Below are positions 35,666-45,016 of a stretch of DNA of 64,000 bases, piece after piece (the stretch's first letter is position 1; each line of letters opens with the position of its first letter). The notes beneath the pieces are model-generated. The model was given only the letters and a program-made list of their open reading frames with translations. It made no database searches and had not been told where the DNA came from. The position numbers and the translations under genes were made by a program. Source of the stretch: Psychrobacter glacincola (GTDB lineage: Bacteria > Pseudomonadota > Gammaproteobacteria > Pseudomonadales > Moraxellaceae); the NCBI RefSeq assembly GCF_904846215.1, contig NZ_CAJGZK010000012.1:1-64000 (forward strand). Direction: 5' to 3'.

Positions 35666-36757
35666 TTAAACGTTAAAACGGAAATGCATCACATCACCAT
35701 CTTGTACGATATAAGTCTTACCTTCTAAGCGTGATTTGCCGGCAGCAGCAGCACCTTTTTCGCCGTTGTGTTCGATAAAGTCATCATAAGCAATCACTTC
35801 AGCACGAATAAAACCGCGCTCAAAATCGGTATGAATCACGCCAGCTGCTTGAGGAGCGGTTGCACCAACGGCTACTGTCCATGCACGCACCTCTTTCACA
35901 CCAGCGGTAAAGTAAGTTTGCATATCAAGTAAATCATAACCACCGCGAATGACTTGGTCTAGACCGGCCTCGAGCATGTCCATCTCAGCCAAGAAGTCTT
36001 TTTTGTCGTCTTCATCGAGCTGGGCAATTTCAGATTCGATTTGATTACATAGCGCGATGACGATAGAATCTTCGCCAGTGGCATAGTTGCGCACCGCATC
36101 TAAGTACGGGTTATTCTCAAAGCCATCCTCAGAGACGTTAGCGATATACATGGTAGGCTTCAGAGTGATTAAACCATAGCTTCTGATGAGTTTTTTCTCA
36201 TCAGCATCAAGATTGGCGGCGCGAGCGGCTTGACCTTCTGCTAATAATGGTTCGATTTTTTTGAACACATCAAGCATGGCTTGCGCGTCTTTATCGCCGC
36301 CTTTGGCTTTTTTGGTCAAGTTAAAGATCGCACGCTCAACTGCTTCTAAATCGGCTAACGCCAATTCAGTATTGATGGTTTCGATGTCGTCGATTGGGCT
36401 GACGCGACCATCGACGTGTACGACGTTATCATCATCAAAACAGCGTACCACATGTGCAATGGCATCGGTCTCACGGATATTGGCTAAGAATTGGTTGCCC
36501 ATCCCTTCGCCTTTTGACGCACCAGCGACCAAGCCTGCGATATCAACAAACTCCATCGTCGTTGGTAATACGCGCTCAGGGTTGACGATGTCAGCCAGTT
36601 TCTTTAGGCGTGGGTCAGGTACAGGAACGATACCGGTGTTGGGATCTTTGGTACAAAATGGAAAGTTTTCAGCGGCGATACCCGCTTTGGTCAAGGCATT
36701 AAACAGGGTGGATTTACCCACGTTTGGTAGACCGACGATGCCGCAATTAAAACCCAT
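35666..36757 (-). CDS. ychF: Redox-responsive ATPase/GTPase YchF
   Basis: A 363-residue Obg-family P-loop protein. It shows G1 [14 protein letters not shown], the [20 protein letters not shown] switch region and a C-terminal TGS-like domain ([34 protein letters not shown]). The usual NKXD motif is replaced by the N-x-x-E type (IANVSEDG), consistent with ATP preference in this family. It binds ribosomes and acts in stress adaptation. Length and start are standard. Confidence 0.95.
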   Translation of the reverse strand: MGFNCGIVGLPNVGKSTLFNALTKAGIAAENFPFCTKDPNTGIVPVPDPRLKKLADIVNPERVLPTTMEFVDIAGLVAGASKGEGMGNQFLANIRETDAIAHVVRCFDDDNVVHVDGRVSPIDDIETINTELALADLEAVERAIFNLTKKAKGGDKDAQAMLDVFKKIEPLLAEGQAARAANLDADEKKLIRSYGLITLKPTMYIANVSEDGFENNPYLDAVRNYATGEDSIVIALCNQIESEIAQLDEDDKKDFLAEMDMLEAGLDQVIRGGYDLLDMQTYFTAGVKEVRAWTVAVGATAPQAAGVIHTDFERGFIRAEVIAYDDFIEHNGEKGAAAAGKSRLEGKTYIVQDGDVMHFRFNV

Positions 36758-37167
36758 AACATGCTCTCAATATATTGATAAAATCAGTTGATATAAGACT
36801 TAGTAAAATAGTAACTCAAAATTGGGCGTATTGTAGCAAATTTAACCGAATATGGGTGAGGTTGTTATACTGCTTAAGTGGGTTTTCATCGCGTCGAATC
36901 AGCTGCCTTTTAGATTTTTATTAGCATATTAAGCTATAGTCAGTCCTAAATAAAAGAAATACAAATGTTATAAATCACTACTGGGGTTAGTTTTTCTTGC
37001 TTGCTGTGCCTCTGATGGTAGAACGAGCAATGAATCATTGAATAAGCTGAATTTACTTGTAGCCATTCAATTCATTTTTTCTTACAAAGCACTCCCAAAT
37101 CACTTTACTTATCTAAGACAGTCCTTAGAATAAATCAATAACCCATTAAAAATAGGAGCACTTCAAG
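36758..37167. other. 410-bp divergent intergenic region
   Basis: Between ychF and the nsrR-like gene. It contains a truncated palindromic element (36935-37015) and otherwise AT-rich DNA expected to hold both promoters. No box is clear enough to call. Confidence 0.55.
36935..37015 (+). repeat. Palindromic element, truncated copy 7 (CCTAAATAAAA subtype)
   Basis: Starts TATAGTCAGTCCTAAATAAA like the copies at 50374 and 52147, and runs through the left arm ACTACTGGGGTTAG and TTGCTTGCTGTGCC, then loses similarity. The right arm is missing, so the palindrome is broken here. Confidence 0.75.
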
Positions 37168-37725
37168 GTGCGATTGACCAATTACAGTGATTATGCGCTG
37201 CGCTCGTTAATATATTTGGCGACTAAGCCCGAGCCGAATCTATTGGCAAATATCAGTGATATTGCCAATAGCTATCATATATCTAAAAGTCATTTGACTA
37301 AGATTATTCATCAGCTGGGGCAACTGGGTTATATCGATAGCGTGCGCGGTAAGAATGGTGGTATTCGCTTGGCTTGCGCGCCAAAAGACATTAATTTGGG
37401 CGTATTGATTAAACAAATAGAGCCAGATTTTGCTTTGGTTGAATGTTTTTCTACAGACTTGTTGAACAGTCCGAGTCCGAACACTGATGGTGCTAGCAGG
37501 GCTATGATGAATGTAGCAAACAAGAGCGCTTACGCCAACGACATGTCATTAAAACTGATTGATGAGACCGCAAGCCATATAGCTTCAGGCTGTATTATCA
37601 GTCCGGTCTGTCAGTTAAAACAGGTGCTTTTTGAAGCGTTGACCGCATTTATTGCGGTGCTTGAGCGCTATACATTGGCAGATATTATCAGCAATAAGGA
37701 TGAGCTTGCAGCGTTATTGTCATAA
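37168..37725 (+). CDS. Rrf2-family regulator resembling NsrR, with a long insertion in the cluster region
   Basis: A 185-residue Rrf2 winged-helix protein beginning MRLTNYSDYALRSLIYLA. NsrR-like recognition segments are SYHISKSHLTKIIHQLGQLGYIDSVRGKNGGIRLA. NsrR binds a [2Fe-2S] or [4Fe-4S] cluster and senses nitric oxide. Cys93, Cys142 and Cys148 align with its three cysteines, but 48 residues separate the first two instead of four. The C-terminal LERYTLADII matches NsrR. It uses a GTG start with AGGAG ten bases upstream. IscR or another Rrf2 protein is less likely. Confidence 0.85.
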   Translation: MRLTNYSDYALRSLIYLATKPEPNLLANISDIANSYHISKSHLTKIIHQLGQLGYIDSVRGKNGGIRLACAPKDINLGVLIKQIEPDFALVECFSTDLLNSPSPNTDGASRAMMNVANKSAYANDMSLKLIDETASHIASGCIISPVCQLKQVLFEALTAFIAVLERYTLADIISNKDELAALLS

Positions 37726-37870
37726 TATATTTTCCCGTTTTTTAAGAGGTAATTTATATTTAATAAGATTTTATGATTTACTTGCTAATCATTGTTAAGT
37801 TATTATTAATGCAATGCTATTTTAGTGAAAATTATTTAAATTGACTTCAAAATTATTAAAGGGTCGTATT

Positions 37871-38653
37871 ATGAAATTCGTTTGCAAAATCAGTGCATCA
37901 GCTCTCATGGCAGTCATGTTATTAACCGGTTGTTCAAGTTTAGATGCAGCTAGCAATGCCACCCAAGATAATATCGTAAAAGTTGCACCGACGTTGCAAG
38001 CAGGATTTCGCTTCAGTGCTGCTGAAAATTTTGATATTGCCAATAAAGACAAGCTGTCTTATCGTAATTTTTATGAAAAACCTTCTACAGGCGCAGATGC
38101 CAGATGGTTCGATGCTGTAAAACGCGGAGATCTCGCGACTGTCAAATATATGGTAGCACAGGGTCAGAATTTAGAAGCCAAAGACACCGGTAACCTTGAT
38201 CAAACAGCACTGGGCTGGGCGGCATTTATTGGTTATGAAGACATGGTTGATTATCTGATTGCCCAAGGTGCAAGCTTGCAGGCGACTGATAAAGGCGATG
38301 TCTATAACGTTCTAAAATCTGCCGTATTGGGCAAAAACACCAAAGTGGTCAAAAAGGTACATGGGTTACTAAATGCTCAAACACCAGTCAATTTAAATGA
38401 TCAAACCTTAGAGAGTGATGGCGAGACCTTGATTATGGTTGCTGCCAGTAATAACCGAATTGAAACCGTAAAATACTTGCTGTCAAAAGGTGCCAATCCA
38501 AATCTGGTGGCGACCACTAAAGATAAGAAACTTGGTTCTTATAATCAAGGCGCATACTCTTATGCCTGTACGCGTGGGCATATAGAGATGCAGCAACTGC
38601 TAAAGGCAAATGGTGCTATCAATCATCGCACGGGCAAGGCAAGTTGCGAGTAA
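37871..38653 (+). CDS. Ankyrin-repeat lipoprotein
   Basis: A 260-residue exported lipoprotein. The signal sequence ends in a lipobox LLTGCSS, with Cys at about residue 21. Four or five ankyrin-type repeats follow (for example GDLATVKYMVAQGQNLEAKD, YEDMVDYLIAQGASLQATD, NRIETVKYLLSKGANPNLVA), so it probably mediates protein contacts in the periplasm or at the outer membrane. ATG 37871 is chosen because it gives the signal peptide; the frame continues to a TTG 30 bp upstream. The specific role is unknown. Confidence 0.85.
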   Translation: MKFVCKISASALMAVMLLTGCSSLDAASNATQDNIVKVAPTLQAGFRFSAAENFDIANKDKLSYRNFYEKPSTGADARWFDAVKRGDLATVKYMVAQGQNLEAKDTGNLDQTALGWAAFIGYEDMVDYLIAQGASLQATDKGDVYNVLKSAVLGKNTKVVKKVHGLLNAQTPVNLNDQTLESDGETLIMVAASNNRIETVKYLLSKGANPNLVATTKDKKLGSYNQGAYSYACTRGHIEMQQLLKANGAINHRTGKASCE

Positions 38654-38669
38654 TAGCGTTATCAAAATT

Positions 38670-38700
38670 AAAAAAGGCGACCAAAATGGTTGCCTTTTTT
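38670..38700 (+). terminator. Terminator of the ankyrin lipoprotein gene
   Basis: AAAAAGGCGACC pairs with GGTTGCCTTTTT around AAAAT, with a T run. Confidence 0.87.
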
Positions 38701-38726
38701 ATAATATATGACTACAAAAAAATCAT

Positions 38727-38849
38727 TATAGTCAGGGAAAAGTAATATCGATACATCAAGTACTGCTGATATTAATTTTTTTGCTTGCTGTGCCTATGCA
38801 GACAGAGGCTGCAAAAAATTTATACCAGCAGTACTGTAGCGTTTTGATA
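38727..38849 (+). repeat. TATAGTCA palindromic element, copy 8 (3' end lost)
   Basis: Same ATACATC subtype as copy 6. It lacks the last 12 or so bases: after GTAGCGTTTTGATA the next element (38850) begins directly. Confidence 0.82.
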
Positions 38850-38987
38850 TATAGTCAGATGAAAATAAAAATGTTATGAAAATTCAAACGCGCTATTGGT
38901 ATAAATTTTACTGGCGTGCTGCGTTCCCAGAGGCTGCGTAAAATTCATACCAATAGCGTTATAACACTTTTGTAATAAACTCACTAT
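38850..38987 (+). repeat. TATAGTCA palindromic element, copy 9 (divergent arms)
   Basis: Starts TATAGTCAGATG and ends CTCACTATA. The arms are CGCTATTGGTATAAATTTTAC and GTAAAATTCATACCAATAGCG, different from all other copies yet complementary to each other. It directly abuts copy 8 and seems to have replaced its end. Confidence 0.8.
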
Positions 38988-39000
38988 ATTTTAACTATGG

Positions 39001-39206
39001 TTAAGTGTTTTTAAGCTTAAGTCGTGCCTTTGCAATGGCTTTTAACAAGGCTGTTTCAAACTCGCTGTTTGTAAATTTGACCAAATAGGAGTGGGCTGGG
39101 CAAAAACCCTGAGTACCGCGCCAGTCATGCGCCAGTCATGTGCTAGCTTGATCGCCCAATCACAATAGTGCTGAGCAACGGCATCATTTTCGACCAAATC
39201 ATCATG
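39001..39206 (-). pseudogene. Gene remnant, weakly UmuC-like
   Basis: On the minus strand one frame reads NDAVAQHYCDWAIKL then AHDWRMTGAVLRVFAQ, and a second frame continues HSYLVKFTNSEFETALLKAI to a stop at 39001. Together they resemble a C-terminal piece of a UmuC-type polymerase with a frameshift and no 5' end. The similarity is judged by eye only and may be wrong, but the region looks like decayed coding sequence. Confidence 0.3.
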
Positions 39207-39293
39207 GTTTGTTTTCTTCAATTACGAATGTAGACAGGTATTGATTTTATATTGTATCGATGCCGGATTGACAGTATTGGCAGTTTGGGTTAT

Positions 39294-39716
39294 TTATTCT
39301 GCTAATAATTTGGTCAGCAATTCATCTATCTCCACTTTCAATTCTTTGTCTTCGATTTTATTGGCAGTGATTTTTGCGTTCTGTAGGCTAGTAATAGCAG
39401 CGTCCTTTTGCCCCAACTCAACTTGGATAACCGCCATAGAGAAAGCAATCGATGACAAATGATCTTTTGAATTGATTGCTTTGGCTTTCTCCAGTGCCTT
39501 ATCATAAATGACTAACGCTTCGTCTAACCCTGCGGTGAAATCAGCCAGCGTTTCCCACTGTTCAGGATGGTCTTTATCGGTATTTTCATTATCGACACAA
39601 ATCGCTTTTAACTCATCATATAGCCAACTAAAGGCTTCTTGATGACCTTTTCTATCGGCTTCTAGTAGCTTTTCAGCCAAGGTATAGATAGACTTATATA
39701 TTTTGGTATTAATCAT
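39294..39716 (-). CDS. Hypothetical helical TPR-like protein
   Basis: A 140-residue cytoplasmic protein, predicted all-helical from its sequence. I do not recognise a named family. The repeat-like pairs EALVIYDKALEKAKAINSKDHLSS and AVIQVELGQKDAAITSLQNAKITA resemble tetratricopeptide helices. AAGGAAGTGAGTC precedes the ATG, so translation is credible. No neighbour suggests a function; the downstream region holds only gene debris and repeats. Confidence 0.65.
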   Translation of the reverse strand: MINTKIYKSIYTLAEKLLEADRKGHQEAFSWLYDELKAICVDNENTDKDHPEQWETLADFTAGLDEALVIYDKALEKAKAINSKDHLSSIAFSMAVIQVELGQKDAAITSLQNAKITANKIEDKELKVEIDELLTKLLAE

Positions 39717-40049
39717 GACTCACTTCCTTTTTAAAATCGAATTTATCATTATAGGGAGAACTGTGGGCAAAACGATGAGCGAAACTGTAGGCGCAATACG
39801 CGCAAATCGTTATTTTGACATCGTTGGTGTTACTGTTTGGGGGTATACATCAGCAGGGACTGTAAAATAGCACCCTACCTGCGCTGACTCAATAGACGAT
39901 TGAATTTATCTGCTGTTTATTATTTTATGATTGAGCGCTTTATGATTGAGCGCTTTAGGATTAAACAAGCGTAGGAGAAATATGCTTTTGTGGTGGATAT
40001 CAAAATTGTGCCTTTGCCCAAGATGGTCTGACCACGGCGCCTAAGACTT

Positions 40050-40125
40050 ATGTGCTTGCTTAGACTGAGGCGGCAAAAAATTCATACCAGCAGTACCGTC
40101 GCGTTTTTAGGGTATTTTGACTATA
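40050..40125 (+). repeat. Palindromic element, partial copy 10
   Basis: Right half only: GTGCTTGCTTAGACTGAGGC, the right arm TTCATACCAGCAGTACCGT and the end TTTTGACTATA at 40125. The left arm is degenerate or lost. Confidence 0.75.
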
Positions 40126-40219
40126 GTTAGCGGTTTGGAGGCAAAAGATGCGGTCAGCGCCATGAGCACCAACGCGCAGGCGCAGGCTTTGATAGGCTTT
40201 AAAAACGGCAAGCAGAGGT
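40126..40219 (-). pseudogene. Signal-peptide fragment truncated at a repeat boundary
   Basis: From a possible TTG start at 40217-40219 the minus strand encodes LPFLKPIKACACALVLMALT followed by ASFASKPLT, a typical signal peptide. The frame then runs into the element end at 40125 and stops soon after. It lies just downstream of the polyester hydrolase gene and probably is the remains of a second secreted-protein gene. Confidence 0.4.
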
Positions 40220-40251
40220 TTTGCAATGCAGCGGTTTTTATTTTGAGAGAA

Positions 40252-41184
40252 TTATAAGCAGTTTTTATAATCATAAGCTGAGATACGAGGGCTTTTGCTA
40301 TAGTTTTCGTTGGCACATAAAAATTTATCGAAGCGGGTATCATTATTCATATAACGCTGCATCCAGGCGATGCCAGGCTTACTTAAGAGTATCTCGTTAA
40401 AGCGGTAGCTTGGACAAAAGTGACTGCCATTGTTTACTTCAACCTTCATCTTGGGGCCGATGGTATCTTTATAGAACGCATTGGCATATTTCTTATTCTC
40501 AGCAATCCGGTCATTCTCGCAGGTAATGACTAAGGTTGGCGTTTTTACCTCGCCATAGCTTTTGTCATAATAGGGTGCTAGTGGCATAATAGCGCGTACT
40601 GTGCTGCGCTCCGTTGCCAGTTTAAGCGCACCGCCACCGCCCATTGACCAGCCAATAGCGCCCAACCGCTCAGGATCTATCATACTGCCGACGGTGTCAT
40701 CGGCAATCATCTGGTCTAGCGCCGCATTCAGCTGTGTTGCTCTACTGTCGGGATCATCGTAGATAGAGTTGGTATTGATGGTGATAACGACAAAGCCCCA
40801 AGAAGCCAGACGCGGTCCCCACCACTTGATAGAATTCTCGTAAGAAACGTAACCAGGAACCACGGCAATAGCGCCTAACAGACCGCAGCCGCTAGCGTTG
40901 GTCGGGTAGTGAATCGTACCACCACCGAACCCTTTTGCCGACTGGCGCCCTAGAGATTTGGTAGCGATAGAAAAAGGACCCTTATCGCGCGTGCCTGATA
41001 GCGCATCGGCGCTAATCGCGCTATCGGCGATGCAATGAGGGATGGCTGATGCAGTAGATGCTAGAGTCACTGGTAATGCAGGTGTTAGCAATAATTTTTC
41101 TGATGTAAAAGCGGTCACATTCATCGAAAATAGCAGCGCGCTAGTAGCGATTATTGATGTCGAAAAAAAAGGTATATTTAGCAT
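40252..41184 (-). CDS. Secreted polyester hydrolase / cutinase-like lipase (PETase family)
   Basis: A 310-residue alpha/beta hydrolase with a signal peptide (about 1-26). It follows the PETase/cutinase pattern throughout: PGYVSYENSIKWWGPRLASWGFVV, the nucleophile elbow GWSMGGGGAL (Ser180), CENDRIA (Asp225) and NGSHFC (His255). Oxyanion residues are Tyr112 and Met181. Cysteine pairs Cys222-Cys257 and Cys290-Cys309 match both IsPETase disulfides. Cys51 and Cys100 could form a third. The position of the mobile PETase Trp185 is Tyr205, and Ser238 is Phe256. Moraxella cold-active lipase relatives fit best. The natural substrate is unknown. Confidence 0.88.
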   Translation of the reverse strand: MLNIPFFSTSIIATSALLFSMNVTAFTSEKLLLTPALPVTLASTASAIPHCIADSAISADALSGTRDKGPFSIATKSLGRQSAKGFGGGTIHYPTNASGCGLLGAIAVVPGYVSYENSIKWWGPRLASWGFVVITINTNSIYDDPDSRATQLNAALDQMIADDTVGSMIDPERLGAIGWSMGGGGALKLATERSTVRAIMPLAPYYDKSYGEVKTPTLVITCENDRIAENKKYANAFYKDTIGPKMKVEVNNGSHFCPSYRFNEILLSKPGIAWMQRYMNNDTRFDKFLCANENYSKSPRISAYDYKNCL

Positions 41185-41630
41185 GATAAATGATCTGTTT
41201 TATAAAGGTCTTTTGGCGAGTTATGATACGTTTTTAATTACTATCAATAATGAAAGACAGTAAAATAATGGTAGACACTAATCTGCTGTGTGTCAAAAAT
41301 ATAAATCACCTATACAGTACTGAGTGCAGATAAGTAACATAGTAGAACCTGAGTTTGTTGTGTGCTGTGATAATATAAAACATAGCTGCTTTTATTCACA
41401 AGATTTTGATGAACGCCGCTGTAATTGACAGCACTATGGTTAGAATGACTTATTTCTAAATTTTTTGGCTATAAATCACGGGTTTTTACAATCACAGATT
41501 AATAGTCATGAGATGTTTTACACCTCATCGCCAAATTCCTATTACTCACGCCCATTTAGCCTAAGCTAAAAGAGCCTTTTTTATAGTCAGCACTCTTTTG
41601 AATAATGATATAAATATTAATGCTACGAAC
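41185..41630. other. 446-bp divergent intergenic region
   Basis: AT-rich DNA between the polyester hydrolase and the MFS gene. No repeat element and no confident promoter box are seen. Confidence 0.5.
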
Positions 41631-42878
41631 ATGACTAAAGATAAAAGTAACGGTGAAAATAGCGCTTTAACTGGACGCGGTATCCAAGCGCTCACAAAAG
41701 TACCTTTTGATTCGCCTTCATGGATATTAAAGCTAACGATCGGTCTGATTGGGATGTTTGCCTTTTTGCAGGTATATTCTATTCAGGCAGTTTTGCCAGT
41801 ATTAATGGTGGATTTTTCAGCCACTGAAGTGCAGGCAGGGATGATTGTGGGCGCGACAGTGATGGCTATTGCCATTATGTCACCGTTTCTAGGTATGCTG
41901 TCGGATGCGGTCGGGCGTAAATCCTTTATTGTTGGCGCACTGTTGTTTTTAGCGATACCCACGGCTTTAATCGCTCAAAGCCCCAGTATTGGCTGGATTG
42001 GCATGTGGCGGTTTATGCAAGGATTATCTGTGCCAGGTATCACAGTGGTGACCATTGCTTATATCGGTGAGGAGTTCGAGGGGCGGGCTGTCACAGAGCT
42101 GATGTCATTCTATGTCTCAGGCTCAGTACTCGGCGGCTTTATGGGGCGATTTTTGCTGGGGCATTTGCATGAATATATTGGCTGGCGTGCAGGCTATTAT
42201 GTGATGGCAGCGATGACACTTATCGGTGCGTTATGGGTTGGTAAAATGCTGCCCTCATCGCGGCATTTTGTGGCCAATCCAAACTTTCGCTCAGCGATGC
42301 AAACGCTTGGTGAGCATCTGACTAACCGTTATGTGGTAACCGCCTGTTTGCTTGGTGCTTGCGTACTGTTTTCGCTCGTAGGCTGCTTTACTTTTATCAA
42401 TCTACATCTTGCTGGCACGCCTTATGAGCTTGGCACTGGCGCACTTGCCAATATTTTTGCGGTGTATTTAATCGGAGTGATTATCACGCCATTGTCGACC
42501 ACACTATTACGTCGATTTGGCGCAGCACGCACCGTTCGAGTGGCAGTGATTTTTTCGATGCTTGGTGCGCTATTAACACTGGTCACGCCATTATGGGGTA
42601 TTGTCGTTGGGCTTGCTATTATGTCGTCAGGCGTCTTTATTACCCAAGCGGCAACCATCAGTTATATTGCAGTCAATGTCACAAAAGGTCGCTCATTAGC
42701 CTCGGGTTTATATTACATGGCTTATTATGCAGGCGGTACGATGGGCGCGTGGCTGTGTGGTATCGTTTATGCGCGTGGACAGTGGTCAATGACGGTTTGG
42801 CTGTTATTATTTGTGCAAGTATTGGCACTTTTGGTCGCAAGTTTTGGCATGATAAAAACAAAACCGCGTCCTGCTTAA
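41631..42878 (+). CDS. MFS transporter, YnfM/arabinose-efflux type
   Basis: A 415-residue inner-membrane protein with 12 predicted transmembrane segments. The MFS motif after TM2 is GMLSDAVGRKSFIVG, and the TM4 region is RFMQGLSVPGI. Start choice is uncertain: ATG 41631 is preferred, but an in-frame TTG lies at 41598 and neither has a clear Shine-Dalgarno sequence. The substrate is not deducible. It stands alone before the acyl-CoA ligase gene. Confidence 0.82.
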   Translation: MTKDKSNGENSALTGRGIQALTKVPFDSPSWILKLTIGLIGMFAFLQVYSIQAVLPVLMVDFSATEVQAGMIVGATVMAIAIMSPFLGMLSDAVGRKSFIVGALLFLAIPTALIAQSPSIGWIGMWRFMQGLSVPGITVVTIAYIGEEFEGRAVTELMSFYVSGSVLGGFMGRFLLGHLHEYIGWRAGYYVMAAMTLIGALWVGKMLPSSRHFVANPNFRSAMQTLGEHLTNRYVVTACLLGACVLFSLVGCFTFINLHLAGTPYELGTGALANIFAVYLIGVIITPLSTTLLRRFGAARTVRVAVIFSMLGALLTLVTPLWGIVVGLAIMSSGVFITQAATISYIAVNVTKGRSLASGLYYMAYYAGGTMGAWLCGIVYARGQWSMTVWLLLFVQVLALLVASFGMIKTKPRPA

Positions 42879-43129
42879 TGACAGACAAACTAACATCAGA
42901 CAAACCAACATAAGAGATAAAATAAGCTATCACAAGCTGAGAGATTGAGAAACGATTATTTTCGAACACTGAGTATTGTGCTACTTACGTGTCGTGCCTT
43001 TACATAAGGCTGGTTTTTTCTTACTATCAAGAGGTTATTGATAAAAATATCACCATGTAATCATGAGTGACAGCCAGTCAATCGGTTTTATCTGCATTCA
43101 AAAATACTATAAACAAGGACGTTAAACTT

Positions 43130-44800
43130 ATGTCAAATATCTATCGCAGTGCGCCATCTGCCTATGATTTTCCGCTACTGATTAAGCAATTATTAAACCG
43201 TGCCAAAACCGTATCACAAGATCAAGAAATCGTTTATGCGGATAAAAAACGTTTTACTTATAAAGACTTGTTTAACCGTATCAATCGCTTGGCGAATGTT
43301 TTAGACAGCTTGAACCTTGATGCTGGTGATGTGGTGGCGGTTATGGATTGGGACAGTCATCGCTATCTGGAATCCTATTTTGCGGTGCCAATGTCAGAGT
43401 ATATTTTGCAGACGGTCAATATTCGTCTGTCACCGGATAAAATTCTTTATACCATCAATCATGCGAAACCCAAAGTACTGCTACTCAACTCTGAATTTGC
43501 GCCATTGGTCAAAGACTATCAGTTTGAAAACTCCAGCATCGAGCATATTATTTGGCTAGACGATGATGGTGTGACCTCTGAGGGCGTATTCGGTGGCAAT
43601 CAGAACCGCGTCAAAGGTGAGTATGAGGCGCTACTTGATGCCGCTGATGACCATTTCGATTTTCCAGATTTTGATGAAAATACCATTGCCACGACTTTTT
43701 ATACTTCAGGTACGACAGGCGATCCAAAAGGGGTATTCTTTAGTCACCGTCAGTTGGTACTGCATACACTGACTGAAGCGGCGTCGATTGGTATGTTGCC
43801 AAACAAGCAAGGCGTCAGCTATGGCGATGTCTATATGCCAATGACCCCGATGTTCCACGTTCATGCGTGGGGCTTTCCGTTTACGGCTACCATGACAGGA
43901 CTAAAACAAGTCTATCCTGGGCGTTATGCACCTGATTTGCTGATGGATTTGATTATCAATGAAAAAGTCAGTATCACTCACTGCGTACCGACCATTTTGC
44001 AAATGGTGCTCAAAGAAGCGCAAGACCGTGGTGCCAGCTTTAATGGTCTAAAAATGATTATTGGTGGCTCACGATTGACAGAAGGCTTGGCAAAAGCGGC
44101 GATGGATCAGGGTATCGAAGTCTATACCGGTTACGGCATGTCGGAAACGGCACCTTTGATTAGCTTGACGGATTTTACTCTTAATGAGCCGCAGCTAAGC
44201 GAAGAAGAGGATATCGCTCGCCGCTGTATGACAGGTAAACCTGTGCTTATGGTTGATGCTCAAGTATGGGGAGAAAACAATCAGCCAGTTGGTACGGGTC
44301 AGGACAATACTGGCGAGCTGGTATTACGCGCTCCTTGGCTCACACAAAGCTATTTAAAAAATGATGATGCTGGCAAAGAGCTGTGGGAAAATGGCTATAT
44401 GCATACTCAGGATATCGCTTATATACGTCCGGATGGTTATATCAAAATCACTGATCGCTTAAAAGATGTGATTAAATCAGGTGGCGAATGGATATCCTCA
44501 CTAGAGATTGAGACGATTTTATCGCTACATCCTTCGGTAGCGGATGTGTCTGTGATTGGGGTCCGTGATAAGCAGTGGGGCGAGCGTCCATTGGCATTGG
44601 TGGTACTCAAACCGAATTGCCAAGATACCAAAGTCGATGACATCAAAGCGCTGGCAGAGCAGGCGGTATCTCGCGGCATCATTCCAAAATACGGTGTACC
44701 CAGTCAGTTTAAGTTTGTCGATGAACTACCAAAGACCTCTGTTGGTAAACACGATAAAAAAGTGATGCGTGAGATGTATGCCAATCAGAGCGAGGTATAG
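43130..44800 (+). CDS. Medium/long-chain acyl-CoA ligase, AlkK-like
   Basis: A 556-residue ANL-superfamily enzyme that adenylates a fatty acid and joins it to CoA. Motifs are TTFYTSGTTGDPKGVFFSHRQ (P-loop), YTGYGMSETAPL, the hinge TDRLKDVIKSGGEWISSLEIE and the catalytic Lys in PKTSVGKHDKK. AlkK-type medium-chain ligases are the closest group I recognise. ATG 43130 is chosen after AAGGA; an in-frame GTG lies 63 bp upstream. Confidence 0.87.
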   Translation: MSNIYRSAPSAYDFPLLIKQLLNRAKTVSQDQEIVYADKKRFTYKDLFNRINRLANVLDSLNLDAGDVVAVMDWDSHRYLESYFAVPMSEYILQTVNIRLSPDKILYTINHAKPKVLLLNSEFAPLVKDYQFENSSIEHIIWLDDDGVTSEGVFGGNQNRVKGEYEALLDAADDHFDFPDFDENTIATTFYTSGTTGDPKGVFFSHRQLVLHTLTEAASIGMLPNKQGVSYGDVYMPMTPMFHVHAWGFPFTATMTGLKQVYPGRYAPDLLMDLIINEKVSITHCVPTILQMVLKEAQDRGASFNGLKMIIGGSRLTEGLAKAAMDQGIEVYTGYGMSETAPLISLTDFTLNEPQLSEEEDIARRCMTGKPVLMVDAQVWGENNQPVGTGQDNTGELVLRAPWLTQSYLKNDDAGKELWENGYMHTQDIAYIRPDGYIKITDRLKDVIKSGGEWISSLEIETILSLHPSVADVSVIGVRDKQWGERPLALVVLKPNCQDTKVDDIKALAEQAVSRGIIPKYGVPSQFKFVDELPKTSVGKHDKKVMREMYANQSEV

Positions 44801-45016
44801 TGTTTAAAGTAGCTCAATATTAAGCAGATAATAGGCTTAATAGTTGACCTTTATTGTTAGCTCTGCTACATTTTAAACCGATACGTAATGTATCGGTTTT
44901 TTAGTTCTGGCACGGATGACCAGCGCCTTATTACGATATTGTCTATCACAACTATATTCGTAACTATATCGACAATTATATTGCATCATATCTTGTTTAC
45001 GCTAAGGACAGCTATT

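Larger units (their letters stand above)
39717..40251. other. 535-bp region of debris
   Basis: No intact gene. It contains a tandem pair of GATTGAGCGCTTTA (about 39930-39960), a partial palindromic element (40050-40125) and a truncated leader-peptide coding fragment (about 40126-40219). Confidence 0.55.

Noticed and set aside
36261..36791. 176-codon + strand frame opposite ychF
   Set aside because: Mirror frame of a highly conserved GTPase; Ser/Pro/Thr-rich composition is typical of a shadow.
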